NCBI GenBank assembly: GCA_039090855.1
Contig: CM077023.1
Coordinates: 81,257,127-81,321,126, forward strand
Length of the DNA stretch: 64,000 nt
From: Macrothele yani
Lineage: Eukaryota; Arthropoda; Arachnida; Araneae; Macrothelidae
Reading direction: 5' to 3'
In this document: piece after piece, positions 9,523 to 18,323 of the stretch
Layout: each line of letters starts with the position of its first letter
Numbering within the stretch: position 1 is the first letter of the stretch
The notes under the pieces: generated by a model
What the model saw: the letters and a program-made list of their open reading frames with translations, nothing else
Told to the model about the DNA's origin: nothing
Database searches by the model: none
Program-made: the position numbers and the translations under genes

Positions 9523-10923
9523 CACTACTGGCCACCCAAAATGCAACACCAAGAAGGAAGCATCCGATTGGCCTGAAATTCGCACCATGCGTCGCCCGCG
9601 AGAGAACATGCAAACGATTAGCATTGCAGGGCATATGCAAATCATGTGCGCCCGGCACGCCACCGAGAAGCACTATAAGAAGGGTACACAGATGCTAATC
9701 GTAATAAGTAGTGGAAGTGTGTTGTGCTGCCGGACCTGTGCGTGGAAAGCTTTCTGATGCCTCGTCGCAGAATACGGCAGTCTTTCCAGCACGTTTCGGA
9801 GTTCGACACATGACGAATAGTGGCGTATCGCGACAGCGGTTTATCGTACCGAGACATCGGCGCCCGTGTGGGACGACATACAGCCACAGTGAGGCGAGTA
9901 TGGACTCGGTGAGTGCAGGAGGGACGGACGGACCGACGTTAGCGACTGACGCAGCCGCGGCACACCACAGAACGAGAGGACTGGCATGTTGTGCGGCGGG
10001 CATTGACGGCTCGCACCACCACATCACAAACGTTAGCGCACGAATTAGGGTGTGTTGCGCAACAACCTGTGTCAGCACGTACCGTTCGATGCCGTCAGCA
10101 GGAGCGTGGACTTGTCGCACAGCGCCCATTGCTCCTATTACCATTGACGTTACACCACCGGCGAGTGCGGCGGCAGCTGGCCGTTGAACGCCGCACCTGG
10201 ACTACGGAATGGCACGACTTTGTCTTCTCCGATGAATCCCGCTTCTACCTGCAACACCACGATGGTCGGATCCGCGTGTGGCTGCACCGCGGCGAGAGAC
10301 TGTATGATGCCTGCATTATGCATCGCCATACCGGTTCATCGCCTAGCGTTATGGTTTAGGGCGCAATTGGATATGACACCCGCACCCCTCTGGTACGCAT
10401 CGCTGGTACACTCAACAGCCACTGCTACATCTCCGAAGTTTTGGAGCCTGTAGTCCTCCCTTACCTGCAGGACCGGCCAGCGGCCACGTTTCAACAGGAC
10501 AATGCGCGCCCGCACGTGGCACGCATCGTGTAGCAATTCTTCACGGCCCATCAGTTGTCACTGCTGCCGTGGCCCGCCTGTTCTCCCGATATGTCGCCCA
10601 TCGAACACGTCTGGTTGCTGATCGGCAACCGATTGGCCCGGCAAGCACCACCCGCGGCTACGCCTGATGAACTGTGGCAACATGTGGAAGCAGCCTGGAC
10701 CGACATACCCCAAGCACACATCTAAAGCCTATTTCGTTCGATGCCGCGGCCGTTATTGGCAGCCATGTGGGCCACACGAACTATTGATGTCTGCGTGTTC
10801 CGCAAGTCGCACGGGCCTGTAAGCTGAATCGTTTCATCTTTGTATCTGTTGTTATGTGTCCAGTAAAGCTGGCTTTGCTATCTCGTGTTCTTCTCGGTGT
10901 TGCATTTTGGGTGGCCAGCAGTG
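9523..10923 (+). mobile_element. Tc1-like element C
   Basis: Terminal inverted repeats begin CACTRCTGGCCACCCAAAAT at both ends, flanked by TA at 9521-9522 and 10924-10925. Length is 1401 bp. A second copy in the opposite orientation lies at 37075-38450. Confidence 0.9.
9757..10827 (+). pseudogene. Tc1-like transposase with nonsense mutations (element C)
   Basis: The start is ATG 9757 (MPRRRIRQSF), as in copy C2. The paired-type DNA-binding region runs to about 10150. The catalytic motifs are all present: FVFSDESRFYLQHH near 10230, FQQDNARPHVAR near 10495, and SPDMSPIEHVW near 10600. The frame is broken by an early stop in the DNA-binding half and by several stops later, including TAG after the VMV motif near 10358 and TAG before QFFTAH near 10531. 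The catalytic glutamate is intact. The decay is mostly by point mutation, with codon structure otherwise kept. Confidence 0.85.
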
Positions 10924-10925
10924 TA

Positions 10926-11373
10926 TGTTACAAAGAAGTCCGAATTAGGTACCTGATTTACCTACCTCTTTTAGTGTTCTTTAAAAATTCCAGTTAAATA
11001 ATTTATCGAAGCATAGCTCACAGCAGATATGGGAATTCAAACTCCATGTGCCCAAGGTTCCTGGGTATTCCTTTTTCCATTTCGAAAATGCAGTTTTTTT
11101 CCATTTCGAAAATGCAGTTTTTTCCATTTTAGAACTTTCTTTGCGGACAACGTCTCACGGTTCATTAAAAAGTTCTCCTCGGGGTCATGGGTTGAAGATG
11201 CCTGGTGCAGAAAAAGCTTTGCGTTATTTGCAAACGGCTGCGGAGAACGCTTGATGAAAGTCTGAAACGGGTCTGTTCGGGCCAACCCGGGCCTTTCAAA
11301 TTTAGGCCCGTGCAGAACTCTTGCCTGAGGCTCTCCCCTCCCGTCTTATTATTTCGCCACCGCAGCAGATACA
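10926..11373. other. Gap with a short tandem duplication
   Basis: A 24-bp unit (ttttttccatttcgaaaatg plus CAG) is present twice and partly a third time at 11072-11132. A small GC-rich palindromic patch (gggcctttcaaatttaggccc) lies at about 11288-11308. No gene. Confidence 0.55.
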
Positions 11374-11375
11374 TA

Positions 11376-12785
11376 CAATCATGGACAATGAAATTTGCGC
11401 ACCAAGAAGGAAACATCGGATTGAACTGAAATTTTATGGACGTAATGATGCAGATGAATGATACACATACCGACAAAAGCAGAGCTGCAGGACAATTACG
11501 GAGTGATCTGTAGCATGCAGTCCGGTCATCTTCAACAGCGCGTCGCACCGCTTCGTGCGGCGATACATGCCGCAATACTGTCCGGCATGGAGGCGTACAC
11601 ACGCCTGATGTTCTACGGCAGACTGGCCTACACGTGTTGGACGATGTGCTCCAAATCCCGGATAGTGCGGCACGGCGGCAGCTGGTGTTTCAACTGATCC
11701 CTCACATGCTCGATAGGGGACGTGTCCAGGGAGCGGGCAGGCCATGAAAGTGTCTGGACATGACGTAGGAAGTCCTGGGCAACCCGAGCCGTGTGCGGCG
11801 GGCATTATCCTGCTGGTATAGCGCACCTGGAATCCCGGCCAGAAATGGGAACACATGGGGCCGTAGGATCTCATCCACATACCGCTGGCCCGTCAATGAT
11901 CCACGTACCACTGCTAGAGCTTAACAGCTATCGTAGGCAATCGCTCCCCAGACCATAATGCATGCAGTGGGGGAGGTGTGGTACTCGATAGCAAGGTTGG
12001 GATTGTGCCGTTGACCCGGGGACCTCCACACCCGGATACGTTGATCCTCTGTCCACAAAACGAAGCGGCACTCATCGCTAAACACCACACGTTGCCAGTC
12101 TGTGGCGTTCCACGTCGCTCTGGCCTGGCAAAACTGCACACGGAGCCGGCAATTTTCCGGTGTTAATGGCAGAACACGTAAGGGGCGCTAGGATCGCAGA
12201 TTCGCTTCCGCGAGGCGCCAGAAAATGGTTCGTGGGCACACGGGAGCCACTACATCTGCCTGTATAGTGGACCGGGTCCCCGTGGGATCCGTTCGTGCCT
12301 GACGCACGATTCGTCGATCCTCTCTACCGGTGGTCCTCCTGGTCCGTCCGGAACTGCTCCGCCATGTGGCAGTGCCGTCACGTGTCCACTGCTTCCAATA
12401 CAGTTGGACGGTATGGTCAGAACGGTCTACGTGGCGGGCTATACGTCGCGCCGACCACCCTACGTTTTTCAGCCCGATGATCAGGCCTCTCTCAAAGCCC
12501 GTAAGTTGTGTAAATCGACGTCTCTGGCGTCTACCCGGCATACTTGTCACCCTGTACTCTTTCTTGCGTTGACTGGTACTTTTCGCTTTCATGAGGCATC
12601 GACTACACGCCGGTTTATAAGGCTGCCGGTTTACGCTTGCAGCGCAACCACAGGGTGTTCGGTCATTCGCACTCGCACGAAACGTGGTCCATTTGCATAC
12701 CAGCACGCACCCTAGTGCTATTTGCAAAGTTTCGAGGTTGTAGCATGTTTTCTTCTAGGTGCCCAAATTTCATTATCCGTGAGTG
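11376..12785 (-). mobile_element. Tc1-like element D
   Basis: Terminal repeats read CAATCATGGACAATGAAATT at the left and, in reverse complement, CACTCACGGATAATGAAATT at the right, followed inward by TTGGGCACCTAGAAG-type sequence. TA occurs at 11374-11375 and 12786-12787. Length is 1410 bp. Confidence 0.85.
11535..12592 (-). pseudogene. Tc1-like transposase, frameshifted (element D)
   Basis: The N-terminal part is open from ATG 12592 or 12541 (MPGRRQRRRFTQLTGFERGL) to 12188 and contains a helix-turn-helix (WSARRIARHVDRSDHTVQLY) and a SGRTRR basic motif. The catalytic half is split between frames. VVFSDECRFVLWTED near 12070 has the first aspartate, YQQDNARRTR near 11815 the second (the usual PH after NAR is changed), and SPIEHVRDQL near 11710 the glutamate. 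The glutamate is intact but out of frame with the second aspartate. Confidence 0.8.
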
Positions 12786-12787
12786 TA

Positions 12788-13806
12788 AGTATGGCAGCTG
12801 GTCATAGACTTAGGGGTTGGATTTATTTTAAGTATAAATTAAATTAGGGAAATATAATTCTGTTTTCAAATAGCAAAAGCAAATAATGTGAAACAACAGA
12901 AACCAGTGAACAGATTTCAAATATTTATATACATTGTTTCATTATTTAAAATTCGACCCTCGCGCACGATAGCAGCTTATTAATAGCAATTATGACGAAA
13001 ATTTTATAACAGTGAATTTCGTTTCGGGTATGTAAGAGTAAAAACGAAATGGTGAACTGCTTCAAAAACAGGGGAACTGCTTCTGCATATAATATTCTGA
13101 TGAACGTTTGAGTAATTACGTAGCGTGTAGACAATATTAAATGCTTTGGAAATGCTTAATTTGGAACAAATCGTTGTATATAATGTACCACCTACCCCTA
13201 AGACATAATATACTGATCGTATATTATGTCTTCCTGATAAATAGTGTTAAAGAGTGCATTTGTTCGGCTATTTTGTTTTTAGCGATTTGCTTTTGTGTTG
13301 AAAAATGTGTTGAAAGTCGTACACATTTTCTGTAGTACGATAGTTATTTCAACATACAATTTGACACAAGAGTATTAATGGAATGGATAATGCGTTCCCA
13401 TTGCGCTGTTAATTGGCTTGACTTTCTGCTACAGTTTGCTACAGCTCATGAGGTTACTGACCCTGCTTCTCTTCGTTTCACCCAGCTAAGTAGAATGAAG
13501 TTAGCCCATCTTTCACTACAGTGACTGATAAAAACTTGAACGGCTTCCATCAAGTAATGTTGACCCACTTTCTTTTATCTTCGATTTTTGATAAGCTTTT
13601 ATTTAATTGTTAATTGATGAGAAACATTCATACGATCACAGGAAACAAAAAGAGAAAAATAAAACTGCTATCAAGGGGAGTACTAAAACTTGCGCATCGT
13701 GAAGCTTCGAAAAAATAACTTAGCAATGAATTTTCATGGACTAACTTCAACGGATGTTACTCTGCAAAAAAAAGATATATTATTATTGTTATCATTATTA
13801 TATATA
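12788..13806. other. AT-rich gap with a 14-bp hairpin
   Basis: aagacataatatac at 13200-13213 is matched by its exact reverse complement at 13219-13232 around a 5-nt loop. There is no coding signal; short AT-rich frames only. Confidence 0.5.
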
Positions 13807-13808
13807 TA

Positions 13809-15252
13809 CACTCATCGTCAAAAAAATAGTTGCACCCAGAAGAAAGCAACCGACAGGAATAAAACTTGGTGGGTAGGTTTGACATCATGAGACATGTAAA
13901 TGATTCAAGTATCACGCTCGGCCGCGCATGTGACGCAAGCAAGGAAGGGTCGTAGCGCTGTGCCTGACCGGCTATATAAGGTTGTCCCGTTGCACGTGCT
14001 TACCATTCTCACTCGCGCTGTTGTGTTGGTTGCATCCTTTGCAAGTGAAGTATTCCTCGGAGAAAAGTTTGGAAGCGATTCGAGCAGTTGGAGGAGTTCG
14101 ACAGGGGCCGCATCGTCGGGCTCCGGGAAGCGGGGTGGTCTTATCGCCGTATTGCGCGCCATACCGGTCGTGCGGATATCACCATAGCACGCTGTTAGCG
14201 GCAGTGGATAGAACAAGGAACGCAGCAGCGAGAGGAAGCGTCTGGGAGGCCTAGACAAGCCACGGAGAGAGGACCGACGGGTTGTCCGACATGCGCGGAG
14301 TGACCCAACAGCCACGATTATTGATATTCAGCGAGCAGTGGTGCCCTCCAATGCATCGTCCGATTTGTGCCAGCACCATTGGCAGACGGCTGCACGACTT
14401 AGGACTACACGCATGCAGACCGTTACGACGACTGCCCTTAACAACATTGCATCGTCGCCAAAGACTGCCATGGTGTCGTGCCAGACTGTCATGGAGCCAC
14501 TCAGAATGGCAGCAGGTGATCTTCAGTGACGAGTCCCGCTTTTGTCGTGGATGAGACGACCATCGAATCCGTGTGTGGAGGCAACGTGGTCAGCGCCAAG
14601 ATGAACGGTTTGTTGTTGAGCATCACACGTCCAGAAGGCCTGGTGTCATGGTGTGAGATGCAATTGCCTACGATGCCAGATCACCTTTGGTGTTCATTAC
14701 AGGCACTTTGACAGCATAACGTTACGTTTATGAAGTCCTGCAACAAGTGGCCCTACCTTTTCTGAACGCTCACTCCGCTGCGATTTTCCAACAGGACAAC
14801 GCTCGTCCTCATACTGCTGATGTCTCGAGAGCTTGCCTTCAAAGCACTGACACTCTGCCATGGCCAGCCACATCGCCAGACCGATCGCCGATTGAAAATG
14901 TGCATGACGCTATTGGACGCGCTATCCACATTCCACCCCTACCGTACAATCTGCAGGAACTGCGTGAGAAGATTCAAGCTGCGTGGGATGGCTTATCGCA
15001 GCACACCATTAGGAACCTGTACAACTCCATGCCGAGACGTCTGGCATGCTGTGTCAAAATTCCTTGACATTAAGCAAACATGTCTGCTCGACGCCATACT
15101 GAGAGACAATAGACGTGTAACTTAATAAATATTGCCCATATCAGTCTCAATGTTTAATCATTTATTGTTCCTGGTAACCTTTACCTTCCTCCCGAAGAGC
15201 ATTGCAATCTGACACGTCCTTCTAGGTGCAACTATTTTTTTGACGATGAGTG
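13809..15252 (+). mobile_element. Tc1-like element E with identical termini
   Basis: The first 28 bases (CACTCATCGTCAAAAAAATA...) and the last 28 are perfect inverted repeats. The similarity continues to about 35 bp with one mismatch. TA flanks at 13807-13808 and 15253-15254. Length is 1444 bp. The perfect termini contrast with the damaged transposase. Confidence 0.9.
14052..15067 (+). pseudogene. Tc1-like transposase, start lost and frame broken (element E)
   Basis: The expected initiator is ATT at 14052-14054 in front of PRRKVWKRFEQLEEFDRGRI, where related Tc1 proteins have ATG. The helix-turn-helix follows (WSYRRIARHTGRADITIARC) with a stop after it. The catalytic region has IFSDESRF near 14517, a stop in the next few codons, FQQDNARPHTADV near 14790-14830 and RSPIENVHDAIGR near 14885. 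The last part (14747-15067) is an open frame with both the second aspartate and the glutamate, ending in a typical C-terminus (LYNSMPRRLACCVKIP). About half the protein is readable in one frame. Confidence 0.85.
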
Positions 15253-15254
15253 TA

Positions 15255-15690
15255 TATAATCGGTTTATGTCGTCTAACGTCGTCTTCCGATCTCCAAGAG
15301 TTTTTCCTATCTTTCTGTTTCTAAGCACTATTCTTCCACCAGGCCGTTTGGATTAAGTGCTCTCTTTATTATCTTGTTCTTCTAGGTCGGCCTCTATGTT
15401 CTTCTAGGGATCATGTTCTTCTAGGTCGGCCTCTATGTTCTTCTAGGGATCATGTTCTTCTAGGTCGGCCTCTATGTTCTTCTAGGGATCATGTTCTTCT
15501 AGGTCGGCCTCTATGTTCTTCTAGGGATCATGTTCTTCTAGGTCGGCCTCTATGTTTTTTGCTTGTTTGATTTAAATTCCGTGGCAATTTCGGGCAGTCT
15601 TTCATTGGTCATTCTTTTAACACGACCAAACCAACGTAATTTTCTCTTCTGTATGTCTTCCAAAATTGTTTCTTTCACTTCGATATATTA
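15255..15690 (-). pseudogene. LINE 3' fragment D containing a minisatellite
   Basis: The minus-strand translation near 15660-15590 reads ILEDIQKRKLRWFGRVKRMT, then NERLPEIATEFKSNK. This is the W-G-V-RM / RLP segment that precedes the basic GRPR tail in the reverse transcriptase of many LINEs. Directly after it the basic motif HRGRPRRT is repeated by the 39-bp array at 15375-15555. The family differs from fragments A-C in sequence. Confidence 0.65.
15375..15555. repeat. 39-bp tandem array, about 4.6 copies
   Basis: The unit is tgttcttctaggtcggcctc followed by tatgttcttctagggatca, repeated without interruption and nearly identically. On the minus strand one frame gives HRGRPRRT then a stop then SLEE, so each unit carries a copy of the LINE basic motif. 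The 13-codon length keeps the frame, but the TGA in every unit stops translation. Each unit also contains an internal near-duplication of tgttcttctagg. Confidence 0.9.
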
Positions 15691-16032
15691 TTATTTTGAT
15701 CATTAAAATTGCCGAGACTTCTTTTGTACAAATACAGCAGTAGTACAGCAACTTATATATTTTTTTCTTTCAGCTTATTTGTTGCAGAAATTTTCGTAAA
15801 GGTAGGCACCCTAATCAACGCTATGTCAAAAATTCCTTAACATTAAGTGTCGGTTTGAGCCTAATCGAATTTATTGGAAGCTGCATAATGACGTCTCGCC
15901 GATATTTCTGTCATCTTTAAGAAACCGACCTCGTATTTGTAATTATTTTAGTCTAAGACAACAGCAATCGCAGAAATCGAAACCGGACTGAAAAAACGCA
16001 AAACGCTGTCAAGTGGGGTTAGTTCTATAAAT
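15691..16032. other. Gap without recognised features
   Basis: AT-rich, no gene or repeat that I can name. Confidence 0.4.
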
Positions 16033-16080
16033 ATTACGAGCAGTGGTGTACAACTAACCTTCTACACCACTGCTCGTAAT
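16033..16080. repeat. 18-bp perfect hairpin
   Basis: attacgagcagtggtgta (16033-16050) is followed after 12 nt by its exact reverse complement (16063-16080). Confidence 0.9.
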
Positions 16081-16088
16081 GTTTGGGT

Positions 16089-16215
16089 AATGTGCTTGGC
16101 CTACCGCACTACTTTCTTTTCCCCCTTCCCTGGAGCCAGTGGCTGTAAATTAGGGACGAACGGCTACTTACAGCCTTCAGAGTTCCTCATGGTAGTCATT
16201 AAACACACACACCCG
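16089..16215 (+). mobile_element. tRNA-derived SINE, copy 2 (headless)
   Basis: The body and 3' end of the same SINE family as copy 1 (ccctggagccagtggctgta, then aattagggacgaacggc). The 3' end reads catggtagtcattaaacaca. The tRNA-like head is missing. Confidence 0.65.
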
Positions 16216-16435
16216 CCACCCCAAAAAGATGACATGTGTTTTACGGTAGAAAAGAACCTTTCAGCTAAACTCACCATCGGCTCCAAGAAAGTAATCCTGG
16301 GACCATTCTGTGATTCCTTAGGAGTAAATAATAAAAAAAAACGCTCCCGGTTTCAAGTGGTAAGAGCCACTGGCTTTTGGCCAATCGCTTAAGATGAGCT
16401 CGAGCTCTTGGCGAAGGATAATTGTTCCTAAGATC

Positions 16436-16520
16436 AGTCCACCCGGAGCCAATGGCTCCAAATCAGGGAGCAGGCCTACATGATCGCGGTGGTCATTATG
16501 CCCGAGAAGAAATAAAAAGC
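16436..16520 (+). mobile_element. SINE fragment, copy 3
   Basis: A weaker match to the SINE body (ggagccaatggctccaaatc, agggagcagg, then cggtggtcattatg). The 27 bases just before it recur at 17390-17416. Confidence 0.5.
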
Positions 16521-17495
16521 AACGCAAAAGATAACCACCACTCCCACTCTAAAATCTTCACATGAGCGGCAAATAAGTTACATGTATTCAGTGTGACTGA
16601 TTCATATTATTCACACAGAATATTTGGAACCATACAGAACGACAAAACAGTATTTAAAGAGAAACTTAACATTCTTAGCATCTAACTCTCACGTAACTTT
16701 TAAATTTTATTGAAAATTGCTCCAATTAAGAATTTTTAATAAAAGTTGTAAAACTAATTAGTAATAAAACTTGAATAAAAATAATGACTGATGAAAACGA
16801 CAAATCATATTCTAAATTGCTTTTAAAATTTTCAAGGTTTGTTTCATTTAACACGTTCACCGTTAAGACTCTTTTTTTCTTAGAACTGCATCACTTATTA
16901 CGAGGCAGATGACACATAATGTGTCTATAACTTTGTGATAGAATTGCCAAATCCGGCCGTGAAGGGCGGCTTCCGTTGCATTTGTGCAAAACAGGAAAAT
17001 ACTGGCATCTCAGAACGGAAAATATTTGAACTAAGAACAGTCGGAATCATTACCCGTTCAAAGGGTTCGTCAGTGACAAAAATAAAAAGTCACAATTTTT
17101 TCATCACGGAGTCTGCTCTCGTTTGGGCAGTCAGGTGCTTGAAGTTGCCTCAAAACACACAAATCTAAATATAATGGCAGAATACTATAGGACTAAAGAA
17201 CGGTTTACTTTGTAGAGGCTCTGGCGGGGAAATAGGATTTATTGAATGAAGGTTCATTCTCAGCTAAGAACAACATTTTGCAAAGAAAGAAATGAATTGT
17301 AAAATATCCTTTTTAGCAAGCACGACGTCAGAATTCCCTTGCTAGGTATCAATGATTCAGAAGAGGAATAGCAAACATACCACGAATTCGGATAATTGTT
17401 CCTAAGATCAGTCCACTGAGAAAATTTGAAATGCTGCTGCTAATGGCACTGTCTGACAAGGTAGAAACTGCACAGCGTAGATACATATGCCGTAC
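16521..17495. other. AT-rich gap
   Basis: No gene recognised. The 27-bp sequence at 16416-16442 (ggataattgttcctaagatc + agtccac) recurs exactly at 17390-17416 in the same orientation. Confidence 0.4.
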
Positions 17496-17571
17496 AAGTG
17501 GTACCAGAAGAACCGATAGGTAAAATTTGTGTTGAAACAGATTTTACATATCGGTTCTTCTGGTACCACTT
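17496..17571. repeat. 31-bp near-perfect hairpin
   Basis: The arm at 17496-17526 (aagtggtaccagaagaaccg...) is matched by 17541-17571 in reverse complement with one mismatch in 31, around a 14-nt loop. The size is that of a microRNA-precursor-like stem, but it could also be a tiny foldback element or a template-switch product. Confidence 0.85.
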
Positions 17572-17732
17572 CAAATAAAAAATGGATATAAGAATGAATG
17601 GGAGTTGAGGTACTCAGGCTCTCACCATAGAAAAAAATAAGCATAAAGCCTGTAATAATAATGAACCAATCATCATAGCAGAACCTTGGAAGGCCTTAAT
17701 AAAAAGAGAAAAAGAATATAAAGAACAGCAAT

Positions 17733-17895
17733 TATAACGAAGTAAATTTCTCCGTCATTTTTGGTCTACGCCGGGATTCGAACCCGAGGCCGCTTATTCC
17801 GGAACAAGTCGCTCTACCAACTGAGCTACGCAAACGATTATTCTGATTCCTATTTGCCTTTATGTCGTGTGCGTTCTTCGGGCAGGTACGTCACA
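17733..17895 (-). repeat. 3' LTR of miniature element 1
   Basis: Identical in length (163 bp) to the 5' LTR, and carries the tRNA-like module at 17764-17835. The right edge of the purine tract abuts the TG of the LTR. Confidence 0.8.
17764..17835 (-). other. tRNA-like module in the 3' LTR (element 1)
   Basis: 72 bases with a 7-bp acceptor-like stem (GTTTGCG / CGTAGAC with two wobble pairs), a D arm GCTCAGTTGGTAGAGC, and a T arm whose loop TTCGAAT is closed by TCGGG/CCCGG. The A box (TAGCTCAGTTGG) and B box (GGTTCGAATCC) are excellent Pol III promoter matches. The anticodon arm is abnormal. CTTGTTCCGGAATAAG folds as a 6-bp stem with a 4-nt loop instead of 5 bp with a 7-nt loop, so I do not regard it as a working tRNA gene. 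Confidence 0.75.
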
Positions 17896-17906
17896 TCTCC
17901 CCCCCC
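17896..17906 (-). promoter_or_regulatory. Polypurine tract of miniature element 1
   Basis: GGGGGGGGAGA on the minus strand, immediately upstream of the 3' LTR. This is the expected primer site for plus-strand DNA synthesis. Confidence 0.75.
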
Positions 17907-18143
17907 GAAAGAGGGCCGGGGGCATGGCCCACGGGTCAGCCGTGACCATGAATCGTTGCAGGCAGTCATCCACTGTAGAACGTGCACTTGAGAACTCCCA
18001 GTCAATCTGCTGTGTGGAATGCAAAATCACACATTTTTATTTTTCGAAGCGCTGGAGAAGGAATTCTCTGATTTTTCCTGTCTCGCGGTGTGGAAATAAC
18101 ATCACACCAATGCGAGATTTTGAACGGCCGGGTTATCCGGATA

Positions 18144-18155
18144 GTTCGGGCGCCA
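18144..18155 (-). promoter_or_regulatory. Primer-binding site of miniature element 1
   Basis: TGGCGCCCGAAC on the minus strand, one base after the 5' LTR. It is complementary to the 3' end (…GTTCGGGCGCCA) known for tRNA-Lys primers of many retroelements. Confidence 0.8.
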
Positions 18156-18156
18156 T

Positions 18157-18319
18157 TATAACGAAGTAAATTTCCCCGTCATTTTTGGTCTACGCCGGGA
18201 TTCGAACCCGAGGCCGCTTATTCCGGAACAAGTCGCTCTACCAACTGAGCTACGCAGACGATTATTCTGATTCCTATCTGCCTTTATGTCGTGTGCGTCC
18301 TTCGGGCAGGTACGTCACA
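18157..18319 (-). repeat. 5' LTR of miniature element 1
   Basis: 163 bp starting TGTGACGTACC. Its tRNA-like module at 18188-18259 has a better acceptor stem than the 3' copy (GTCTGCG / CGTAGAC). Confidence 0.8.
18188..18259 (-). other. tRNA-like module in the 5' LTR (element 1)
   Basis: The same 72-base cloverleaf-like sequence as in the 3' LTR, offset by exactly 424 bases. It has intact A and B boxes, and its acceptor stem has one wobble pair. If transcribed by Pol III, transcription would proceed through the LTR towards the primer-binding site. Confidence 0.75.
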
Positions 18320-18323
18320 CAAT

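Larger units (their letters stand above)
17733..18319 (-). mobile_element. Miniature LTR element (TRIM-like) 1 with tRNA-like LTRs
   Basis: Read on the minus strand, this is a complete 587-bp LTR element. Its parts are a 163-bp 5' LTR (18319-18157), a primer-binding site TGGCGCCCGAAC (18155-18144) one base further on, about 240 bp of non-coding interior, a polypurine tract GGGGGGGGAGA (17906-17896) directly before the 3' LTR, and a 163-bp 3' LTR (17895-17733). Both LTRs begin TGTGACGTACC and differ at only about four positions. A 4-bp duplication flanks it (CAAT on the plus strand at 17729-17732 and 18320-18323). The primer site matches the last 12 bases expected of a tRNA-Lys-type primer. 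There is no gag or pol, so it must be moved by proteins of another element. Confidence 0.85.

Noticed and set aside
9695..10187. Long overlapping frames on both strands in the Tc1 elements
   Set aside because: They are alternative-frame shadows of the GC-richer transposase sequence.
17764..18259. Two functional tRNA genes on the minus strand
   Set aside because: A and B boxes and the acceptor stem look good, but the anticodon arm folds with a 4-nt loop, and both copies sit at the same place in 163-bp direct repeats with LTR signals. I treat them as tRNA-like parts of the LTR.
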